A DNA stretch of 5,799 nucleotides from a bacterium (GTDB lineage Bacteria; UBP18; UBA7526): contig JAUWXM010000067.1 of NCBI GenBank assembly GCA_030616365.1, positions 1-5,799 on the forward strand, in the 5' to 3' direction. The notes under the pieces are model-generated. The model saw only the letters and a program-made list of their open reading frames with translations. It did not search any database and was not told the DNA's origin. Below are positions 1-4,170 of this stretch, one piece after another (position 1 is the first letter of the stretch; each line of letters begins with the position of its first letter). The position numbers and the translations under genes are program-made.

Positions 1-145
1 TCCATTCATCCAGAGGATAGAGGAAGAGACACCTGTCCAGACCGCGGGTAAGAACGAAGGGGGTAATCTTCTTCCCCCTTAGTTTTGCTGGTAGGACGAG
101 GCGGCCTTTCTGGTCTAGAGAATATCTATACTCCCCTAAATACAT
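1..145 (-). CDS. mraZ: Transcriptional regulator MraZ (N-terminal 48 residues, cut by window edge)
   Basis: MraZ is a DNA-binding protein of the SpoVT-AbrB fold, usually encoded first in the dcw cluster, that represses its own operon. Only residues 1-48 are visible. They carry the family signature: LGEY at 3-6, the first repeat core DQKGRLVLPA at 11-20, and FVLTRGLDRCLFLYP at 30-44, which aligns without gaps to Bacillus-type MraZ from memory. The start is ATG at 145-143, preceded by GGGGTGA (155-149), which can pair with the 16S tail with one G.U pair. The match at residue 1 to the conserved family N-terminus supports this start. Upstream lie a near-consensus promoter and three MraZ boxes, so the control region is complete. 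The rest of mraZ, and presumably rsmH and other dcw genes, lie beyond the left edge (inferred). Confidence 0.96.
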   Translation of the reverse strand, partial: MYLGEYRYSLDQKGRLVLPAKLRGKKITPFVLTRGLDRCLFLYPLDEW

Positions 146-185
146 CTTTCACCCCAAAGGATAGCCCCTCTCAATATATCTTAAG

Positions 186-210
186 CCCCGGAGCCCAATG
201 GGCTCCGGGG
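186..210 (-). other. Strong hairpin in the mraZ leader
   Basis: A perfect 11-bp GC-rich stem (arms 186-196 and 200-210, CCCCGGAGCCC pairing with GGGCTCCGGGG) closes a 3-base loop. It lies in the predicted untranslated leader, between the MraZ boxes and the mraZ ribosome site. No T-run follows on either strand, so it is not a standard intrinsic terminator. It could stabilise the mRNA, act as an attenuation element or be a dispersed palindrome; the sequence does not decide. Confidence 0.7.
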
Positions 211-229
211 GTGCCCAGGACAAACGGAG

Positions 230-255
230 ACCCACTTTCTCCCACTTTTTCCCAC
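230..255 (-). promoter_or_regulatory. MraZ operator: three GTGGGA/T boxes
   Basis: Read on the minus strand, GTGGGA (255-250), GTGGGA (245-240) and GTGGGT (235-230) repeat with an exact 10-bp period, one helical turn. A degenerate fourth copy (GTTTGT, 225-220) continues the phase. MraZ is known to bind direct TGGG-type repeats with 10-bp spacing in front of its own gene. Here the boxes begin at about the predicted transcription start, 9 bases after the -10 hexamer, where bound MraZ would block initiation or promoter clearance. Autorepression is inferred from this arrangement. Confidence 0.88.
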
Positions 256-264
256 TCGCTGAAC

Positions 265-293
265 ATAATATACCATAAAAACCCATTTGTCAA
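265..293 (-). promoter_or_regulatory. mraZ (dcw) promoter, sigma70 type
   Basis: A consensus -35 TTGACA (293-288) is followed by a 17-bp spacer and -10 TATTAT (270-265); the predicted start is near 258. An alternative -10, TATATT preceded by TGG, overlaps it but leaves only a 15-bp gap. It sits just downstream of the rnpB terminator, so mraZ transcription should start afresh here. Its -35 and spacer closely resemble those of the rnpB promoter. Confidence 0.85.
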
Positions 294-313
294 GTCTTTT
301 TTTAAAAATTTTT

Positions 314-346
314 AAAAAAGAAGGCCCCGAGCAATCGGGGCCTTCT
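314..346 (-). terminator. Rho-independent terminator of rnpB
   Basis: A perfect 12-bp stem (319-330 with 335-346, core GGCCCCGA/TCGGGGCC) with a 4-base loop is followed on the minus strand by TTTTTT and further A/T-only sequence. There is no T-run on the plus-strand side, so it works in the minus direction. It starts directly at the end of RNase P helix P1. Confidence 0.93.
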
Positions 347-674
347 GAAGTAGATCTATAAGCCGGGTCCTGTTCCCCGATAAATCGGGGCGATGATCAT
401 TTGTCTAGGTCCGATGTTACCATGGAACTCAAGCAGCCAACCCGGGAATAATAACGAGACGGGCCGTCTCTCTCCCTCTATTTGGCCTTGCTCCACATAG
501 AGATTGCCTCGTTTCACCCCTCCGACTTTAAGTCGGAGGACTCGTCTCTGTGGCTCTTATCCGCTCCGATATATATCAGAGGACGGGTATTACCCGCTAT
601 GCCGCCCTGTGGAGCCCGGACTTTCCTTCCGCCCGTCATACTTATGACGGGCGGACGATCATCCGATCTACTTC
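347..674 (-). ncRNA. rnpB: RNase P RNA, bacterial class A
   Basis: This is the catalytic RNA of RNase P, which removes 5' leaders from pre-tRNAs, including the two tRNAs in this window. The conserved blocks are all present in order on the minus strand: GGAAAGTCCGGGCTCC (5' side of the P4 core), GGGTGAAACG, GGAGCAAGGCCAAATAGAGG, ACGGCCCGT, GGTTGGCTGCTTGAG, AGACAAATGATCATC and GGACCCGGCTTATAGATC (3' side of P4). They line up with the E. coli RNA from memory, giving class A. Helix P1 pairs 665-674 with 347-356; P2 is GATGATC with GATCATC. A P3 hairpin (629-654), a P12-like tip (519-539) and a P19 hairpin (375-390) are near-perfect palindromes. At about 328 nt it is shorter than the 377-nt E. coli RNA. 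Its own promoter and terminator flank it closely, so the primary transcript should need little trimming. Confidence 0.97.
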
Positions 675-680
675 ATAAAC

Positions 681-709
681 ACTATATCATAAAAAGGAGG
701 ATTTGTCAA
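681..709 (-). promoter_or_regulatory. rnpB promoter, sigma70 type with extended -10
   Basis: TTGACA (709-704), a 17-bp spacer and TATAGT (686-681) form a near-consensus promoter, and TG one base before the -10 makes it an extended -10. Counting 7 bases downstream puts the start at 674, exactly the first base of helix P1. This independent agreement supports both calls. It would drive rnpB separately from the upstream dnaG-rpoD-RNase H operon. Confidence 0.9.
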
Positions 710-772
710 CCCCGCACCTTTTCAATATTCATTTTTCATCTTAATGCTTTGAATGGATAAAAGATGCGGGGT
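709..772. repeat. 14-bp inverted repeat between the RNase H gene and rnpB
   Basis: The left arm ACCCCGCACCTTTT (709-722) is the reverse complement of the right arm (759-772) with one C/T difference, which becomes a G.U pair in RNA. The arms enclose 36 A+T-rich bases. Weaker similarity continues outside: on the left ATTTGTCA, and on the right (complement) ATTTGA. The right arm ends in the stop codon of the RNase H gene, and the left arm touches the first base of the rnpB -35. No T-run follows, so it is not a clear intrinsic terminator. It could be a small mobile-type palindromic element or a boundary hairpin protecting the operon mRNA 3' end. Confidence 0.75.
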
Positions 773-1395
773 CAAATTCCGAGATTTATTCCCTTATTCG
801 CCAATCTATCTGCTTTCTTATTCCTCTTCCGGGTAATATATCTTATATCTACTTTTCTGAAGTTCTTTAAATTCTCTTTTGCCTTTTGGTAAAAATTTTT
901 TAAAGTCTTATCCTTCACCCGATACTCACCAGCCATCTGCCTTACCAGTAACTCGCAGTCGGAATATATGGTCAAAGCTTCGGCCCCCAGGCTCCTTGCC
1001 CTCTCCAAGGCAATGAGTAATGCCTGATACTCGGCTACATTATTCGTCGTTTTCCCGATATACTCACATAGCTCGTCAACCAACTTCTTCTTTTCACCAT
1101 AGATGATGACCCCCACCCCGGCTGGACCGGGATTTCCCCGCGAGGCCCCATCGATATAAATGAATAGTCTTTTCTTCAGAACAGGCAGGGAAGCAACCTC
1201 TTTCTTCATCAAGTCCAGAGCATAGGAGAGGGTGGCCTGAATATCCTCTGCAGTAACCTTGGGGAATTCTTCACATATCTCTTTAAAAGAATTACCACTG
1301 GCGAGCAACTCTAAGATGAGTTCACAGGGAATTTTCGTTCCCCCAATATGTGGTTTTCCTCTCAGAACCTTGGGGTCCTTTACAATTCTACTCAT
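772..1395 (-). CDS. DUF433 domain fused to an RNase HI-type nuclease domain
   Basis: The 207-residue product joins two families. Residues about 3-62 match DUF433, a small helical domain common in antitoxin-like proteins (GKPHIGGTKIP at 13-23, then SFKEICEEFP). Residues about 76-207 form an RNase H fold of the short prokaryotic RNase HI/RVT_3 type, with the four carboxylates visible: D82 in YIDGASRGNPGP, E122 in NNVAEYQALL, D146 in IYSDCELLV, and D196 in NKKADRLANKG. It should cut the RNA strand of RNA-DNA hybrids such as primer remnants or R-loops; this is family knowledge. The ATG at 1395 overlaps the upstream stop as ATGA, and an AGGAAGGAAGG run inside the last upstream codons serves as ribosome site, so translation is probably coupled. 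DUF433 usually occurs alone beside a PIN-like toxin; no such partner is visible. The DUF433 part may bind DNA or a partner (inferred). An internal start at M63 could yield the nuclease alone. Confidence 0.9.
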   Translation of the reverse strand: MSRIVKDPKVLRGKPHIGGTKIPCELILELLASGNSFKEICEEFPKVTAEDIQATLSYALDLMKKEVASLPVLKKRLFIYIDGASRGNPGPAGVGVIIYGEKKKLVDELCEYIGKTTNNVAEYQALLIALERARSLGAEALTIYSDCELLVRQMAGEYRVKDKTLKNFYQKAKENLKNFRKVDIRYITRKRNKKADRLANKGINLGI

Positions 1396-2099
1396 CCTTC
1401 CTTCCTATATAGAATTCTATTGCAGTTCTCACAGGTAACGAACCTGTTGCCTTTTTTCACCTCGCTTACTATCTGGGGAGGGAGGTTCATGTGGCATCCT
1501 CCACAGGAGGAGCCTTCTAAGGGGACGATGGCCAATCCTCCTTTTCCCTGGCGTAGTTTCTCGTATCGGGAGAGAGAGCTCGGACTAACCTTTTTTGCTA
1601 TCTTTTGGCGGGTGATATTTATCTTAGCGATTTCCTGGTCCAGAACCTCAGTCTCTTGTTTTGCTTTCTCTTCTTCTCTGGAGAGCTCTTTCTTCTCTTC
1701 CTTCAACTTTTCTTCAATCTCTTTAATCTCTTTTATTCTTCCTTCCTCTAGCTCCAGGGACTTCAAGATTTCTTCTTCTGAGGCCTCATTCTTCTCCTTA
1801 GTCAGAGCGATCTCTTCTTCCAGAGCAGCATAGGCCTTATTATCCTTAACTTGGTATAACTGTCTCTGATACTTCTTTAGCTCTATCTCCCGGGCCTCAA
1901 GCTCTCTTTCCTCATGCCTTCTTTTCTTTTGTAAATCCTCCAGTTCCCCCTTCGCTTCCCGAAGCTTTTGGTTTATCCTTTCCACCCTTTCTTTAAAGGG
2001 AATGAGTCTCTTGGGTAATCCAGCCTTTTTCTCTTCCCTTTCATCGATCTGGCTATCGAGAGTCTGAAGCTGGACCAAGAGTTTTAGGTCCTCTAACAT
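1392..2099 (-). CDS. C4-type zinc ribbon protein with long coiled coil (COG1579/DUF164 family)
   Basis: The 235-residue protein has a long, highly charged, Glu/Lys/Arg-rich coiled-coil hairpin (residues about 1-165) and a C-terminal zinc ribbon with C199-x2-C202 and C223-x2-C226, the layout of the family that includes Helicobacter HP0958. Members have been linked to RNA and protein partners, but no single biochemical role holds across the family, so I assign none. Length is normal for the family, with no signal peptide or membrane segment, so it is cytoplasmic. The ATG at 2099 is preceded by GAGGA (2110-2106) with a 6-base spacer, and the tRNA-Val 3' end lies only 12 bases upstream, leaving no room for an earlier start. 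It overlaps the RNase H gene by 4 bases, suggesting matched expression. Confidence 0.93.
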   Translation of the reverse strand: MLEDLKLLVQLQTLDSQIDEREEKKAGLPKRLIPFKERVERINQKLREAKGELEDLQKKRRHEERELEAREIELKKYQRQLYQVKDNKAYAALEEEIALTKEKNEASEEEILKSLELEEGRIKEIKEIEEKLKEEKKELSREEEKAKQETEVLDQEIAKINITRQKIAKKVSPSSLSRYEKLRQGKGGLAIVPLEGSSCGGCHMNLPPQIVSEVKKGNRFVTCENCNRILYRKEG

Positions 2100-2111
2100 A
2101 CCTTTTCCTCA
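2100..2111 (-). promoter_or_regulatory. Ribosome site squeezed between tRNA-Val CCA and the zinc-ribbon start codon
   Basis: The only bases between the encoded CCA and ATG are TGAGGAAAAGGT. GAGGA begins one base after the terminal A of the tRNA. While the tRNA is still attached and folded, a 30S subunit would clash with it; after 3' cleavage the mRNA has a 12-nt leader. It fixes the CDS start and suggests that translation depends on tRNA processing (inferred). Confidence 0.75.
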
Positions 2112-2187
2112 TGGTGGGCGATAGGGGATTTGAACCTCTGACCTCCACGATGTGAGCGTGGCGCTCTAACCGCTGAGCTAATCGCCC
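2112..2187 (-). tRNA. tRNA-Val, anticodon CAC
   Basis: The 76-nt cloverleaf has a perfect 7-bp acceptor stem (GGGCGAT/ATCGCCC), D stem GCTC/GAGC, anticodon stem CCACG/CGTGG with loop CTCACAT (anticodon CAC, reading GUG), T loop TTCAAAT and an encoded CCA. The T stem AGAGG/CCCCT has one A.C mismatch at the middle pair (2137 and 2125). No separate promoter is evident, so it is probably cut from the long upstream transcript. Confidence 0.96.
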
Positions 2188-2293
2188 AAATTTTTGAAAG
2201 AAATTTGGATCCCGAACCCAAAGGGTGAGGGACCTTGTTAACTAAGGCCTCTCGGCCTTGCAGCCTCGAGATCATCCCGACCAAAGGTCGGGA
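2188..2293 (-). other. Hairpin-rich spacer between the two tRNAs
   Basis: This 106-base spacer holds no gene I can support and no recognisable third tRNA. It is packed with small palindromes: 2273-2295 (10-bp stem), 2244-2259 (6-bp stem with a GAGA, i.e. GNRA, loop on the transcribed strand), 2210-2232 (4+4 bp around a 2x2 internal loop) and 2186-2208 (CCAAATTT pairing with AAATTTGG, including the first two bases of tRNA-Val). None has a T-run. The set may shape processing of the tRNA precursor or be leftover palindromic repeats. Confidence 0.6.
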
Positions 2294-2295
2294 TG
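2273..2295 (-). other. 10-bp hairpin overlapping the tRNA-Ile2 CCA end
   Basis: CATCCCGACC (minus strand 2295-2286) pairs perfectly with GGTCGGGATG (2282-2273) around a TTT loop. The first two stem bases are the last C and A of the encoded CCA, so in the precursor the tRNA 3' end would be paired. This could delay or position 3' maturation (inferred). Without a T-tract it is not a normal terminator. Confidence 0.7.
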
Positions 2296-2369
2296 GTGGG
2301 CCCTGAAGGGTTCGAACCTTCGACCGACGGATTATGAGTCCGTTGCTCTAACCACTGAGCTAAGGGCCC
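2294..2369 (-). tRNA. tRNA-Ile2, anticodon CAU (lysidine type, reads AUA)
   Basis: The 76-nt cloverleaf has a perfect acceptor stem (GGGCCCT/AGGGCCC), anticodon stem ACGGA/TCCGT with loop CTCATAA, T arm GAAGG-TTCGAAC-CCTTC, and an encoded CCA. The anticodon alone allows Met or Ile2. The acceptor stem and D arm (CTTAGCTCAGTGGTTAGAGC) match E. coli ileX closely, and the three G-C pairs of an initiator anticodon stem are absent, so Ile2 is preferred; TilS would convert C34 to lysidine. AUA codons are in use in this window (for example in dnaG). Its 5' end lies 3 bases after the rpoD stop, so it shares the rpoD transcript. Confidence 0.85.
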
Positions 2370-2372
2370 TCC

Positions 2373-4073
2373 TCATTCTATGCCCCAGGTGATATAGCTT
2401 TTGAGTGTCTTGCTTCTTAGGGGATGGCGAAGTTTCCTTAAGGCCTTGGCCTCTATCTGGCGCACTCTTTCCCGGGTAACGTTGAAGATAGTCCCCACCT
2501 CCTCTAATGTTCGGGGAGTGCCATCATCTAGGCCAAAGCGCAGGCGGAGTACCTTTGCCTCCCTCTCTGATAATGTAGATAAAACCTCCCTTATCTGTTC
2601 CTGAAAGAGTAAAAATGCGGTGGCCTTTGCTGGAGAGACGGCTTTCTCATCCTCAATGAAGTCCCCAAATAGGCTATCCCTCTCCTCTCCAATAGGGGTC
2701 TCTAAGGAGATAGGGTTCTGGGAGATGCGCAGGATTTTCTGCACCTTGGCCACAGGGAACTTCATAGCTTTTGCGATCTCTTCTGGGGTGGGCCCCCTTC
2801 CCAGCTCCTGAACCATATGGCGTGAGGTGCGGATCAGTTTATTGATGGTCTCGATCATGTGGACCGGGATCCTTATGGTCCTCGCTTGATCGGCAATTGC
2901 TCTAGTGATGGCCTGCCTTATCCACCAGGTAGCATAAGTAGAGAACTTATATCCTCGTTTATATTCAAACTTGTCCACCGCCCTCATGAGACCTATATTC
3001 CCTTCCTGAATGAGGTCTAAGAAGGAGAGTCCGCGATTCACATATCTCTTGGCAATGGAGACCACCAGTCTCAGGTTGGCCTGGACCATGGCCGTCTTTG
3101 CTCTATGTCTCTTCTCCTCCTCAACCTCAATCTTTCTGGCCAGCTCTTTTAGGGTAGCGGTCTTGTGGCTGGTCTTCCTCCCTACCTCGCGGATCTTGGC
3201 CAGAAGTCTTTTGATCTCACCACTTGTCTTCTTAAGTTTTTCATAATCTATTCTCTTCCTCAGTTTTTTCCTTAACTTTTTCAGGCGCTTCTCCATCTTC
3301 TCATAAGAAAGGCCACATCTTCTCTCAATCTTCTTAATCTCTTTTTCCATCTCTTCTATTCTTTGGACATACTTTAGCACCTTCTGAGCGATTTTTTCTA
3401 CTTCCCGGGGTCGAAGGTTGAGCTCCTTTAAACTCTGGGCGATCCTTTTCTTCTCTACCTTTATTCTCTCTTTTAATTCTTCTCTTTTCCTCTTTCCCAT
3501 CCTTTCTTGAAGGAAGGACTTATTGGCTCGAATAATAGAGTTCTTTGCCCTTTTAATCCTTCTCGTCAATTGCAAGGTCTTCTGAATCATCTTCTCTTCC
3601 TCTTCCTCAATGGTAACAGTCTTCACCGGGATATAAGAGAAGTTTTCTATCCTTACTCTTCTCTTTTCCAGGCGAGCTGCAGTAGAGAGGACCTCATCCG
3701 GAGTAAGGGAAATCTTTAGTATAATCTCTTTTAATCTCTCCTGGGCCTCTTCCATTCGAGATGCCAGGTCGATCTCCTGGGAACGGGTAAGAAGAGGGGT
3801 TCTACCCATCTGGACAAGATACATCCTCACCGGGTCCTCAATCCTTCCCTCTGCGGGGGGAAATTTCTCTAAAGGAATGGGTTTCTCCTTTAGATCCCGA
3901 ACCACTATCCCTTTCTTCTCCAAGGCAATCAAAATATCATCGATCTCGCGGGAGGCAATGACCTTTGGGGGAAGGACTTCGTTCAGTTCATCCCAGGTGA
4001 GATACCCCTTTTTCTTTCCTATGGTAACCAGTTTCTTTAGAATACGGGAAGATATCTTTTTCTTTTTAACCAT
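2373..4073 (-). CDS. rpoD: RNA polymerase primary sigma factor RpoD (sigma70)
   Basis: This is the housekeeping sigma factor that directs RNA polymerase to -35/-10 promoters, including the rnpB and mraZ promoters here. In the 566-residue product, region 1.1 spans about 5-60 and region 1.2 starts at DPVRMYLVQMG (80-90). A Lys/Arg/Glu-rich non-conserved insert covers about 110-320. Regions 2.1-2.4 run from 326 to 406 (MVQANLRLVVSIAKRY, FLDLIQEGNIGLMRAV, FSTYATWWIRQAI, TIRIPVHM), with YATWWIRQ contacting and melting the -10. The region 3.2 finger is DSLFGDFIED (466-475), and the region 4.2 helix-turn-helix is VTRERVRQIEAKALRKL (532-548). Regions 1.1 and the complete 2-4 set mark a group 1 sigma. 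I chose ATG 4073 because AAGGAGG sits just before it; an upstream TTG at 4088 would place that site inside the gene. dnaG lies upstream, the classic primase-sigma pairing; the tRNA-Ile2 gene starts 3 bases after its stop. Confidence 0.97.
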   Translation of the reverse strand: MVKKKKISSRILKKLVTIGKKKGYLTWDELNEVLPPKVIASREIDDILIALEKKGIVVRDLKEKPIPLEKFPPAEGRIEDPVRMYLVQMGRTPLLTRSQEIDLASRMEEAQERLKEIILKISLTPDEVLSTAARLEKRRVRIENFSYIPVKTVTIEEEEEKMIQKTLQLTRRIKRAKNSIIRANKSFLQERMGKRKREELKERIKVEKKRIAQSLKELNLRPREVEKIAQKVLKYVQRIEEMEKEIKKIERRCGLSYEKMEKRLKKLRKKLRKRIDYEKLKKTSGEIKRLLAKIREVGRKTSHKTATLKELARKIEVEEEKRHRAKTAMVQANLRLVVSIAKRYVNRGLSFLDLIQEGNIGLMRAVDKFEYKRGYKFSTYATWWIRQAITRAIADQARTIRIPVHMIETINKLIRTSRHMVQELGRGPTPEEIAKAMKFPVAKVQKILRISQNPISLETPIGEERDSLFGDFIEDEKAVSPAKATAFLLFQEQIREVLSTLSEREAKVLRLRFGLDDGTPRTLEEVGTIFNVTRERVRQIEAKALRKLRHPLRSKTLKSYITWGIE

Positions 4074-4077
4074 TCTT

Positions 4078-4084
4078 CCTCCTT
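4078..4084 (-). promoter_or_regulatory. rpoD ribosome binding site that sets the start
   Basis: AAGGAGG on the minus strand is a full Shine-Dalgarno match 4 bases before ATG 4073. It excludes the upstream in-frame TTG at 4088, whose use would put this site within codons 2-4. Confidence 0.85.
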
Positions 4085-4086
4085 GC

Positions 4087-4170
4087 AACCACTAAAACAC
4101 TAAATTTAACTGAAAGACACAAAATTAGAATTCTTTGTGCGTTTGTGTTCTCTTTTGAGCCTTTGTGGTT
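4087..4170. repeat. AACCAC...GTGGTT inverted repeat with CACAAA words between dnaG and rpoD
   Basis: The segment begins AACCAC (4087-4092) and ends GTGGTT (4165-4170), with inner TTTGTG/CACAAA pairs around a central GAATTC. Minus-strand words ACCACAAAG, ACACAAACG and GCACAAAG repeat in tandem-like fashion, giving a long imperfect A/T-rich hairpin. It starts right after the dnaG stop codon and ends next to the rpoD ribosome site. I recall similar AACCACAAAGNCACAAAG intergenic repeats in various bacteria, but cannot check that here. I find no convincing promoter inside it. Confidence 0.65.

Noticed and set aside
186..210. Intrinsic terminator in front of mraZ
   Set aside because: No T-run follows on either strand; the true rnpB terminator is at 314-346.
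230..255. Start of a CRISPR or tandem-repeat array
   Set aside because: Only three 6-bp boxes at a 10-bp period; this fits the MraZ operator, and no CRISPR-length repeats occur in the window.
85..315. Plus-strand 76-codon reading frame
   Set aside because: It is antisense to mraZ and its promoter region; no ribosome site or family resemblance.
482..760. Plus-strand 92-codon reading frame
   Set aside because: It lies opposite rnpB and its promoter; the structure and motifs of the RNA explain the sequence.
1200..1230. Frameshift artefact creating the DUF433-RNase H fusion
   Set aside because: The frame is open throughout, the start overlaps the upstream stop neatly, and the linker reads as ordinary charged sequence; no sign of an indel, though reads would be needed to be certain.
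1348..1833. Plus-strand 161-codon reading frame, Ser/Phe-rich
   Set aside because: It is the antisense of the Glu/Lys/Arg-rich coiled-coil gene, where purine-rich codons leave few antisense stops.
2093..2284. 63-codon minus-strand reading frame
   Set aside because: It runs through the whole of tRNA-Val and most of the inter-tRNA spacer, and its product resembles no family.
2294..2369. Elongator or initiator tRNA-Met from anticodon CAU
   Set aside because: Acceptor stem and D arm match tRNA-Ile2 better, and the initiator G-C triplet in the anticodon stem is absent. Elongator Met is not fully excluded.
4074..4088. Upstream TTG start for rpoD adding MQGGR
   Set aside because: The Shine-Dalgarno AAGGAGG lies within those codons and is properly placed for ATG 4073; no ribosome site precedes the TTG.
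4090..4170. Promoter for rpoD between dnaG and rpoD
   Set aside because: A/T-rich stretches give weak -10-like words but no well-spaced -35 partner; the repeat explains the composition.
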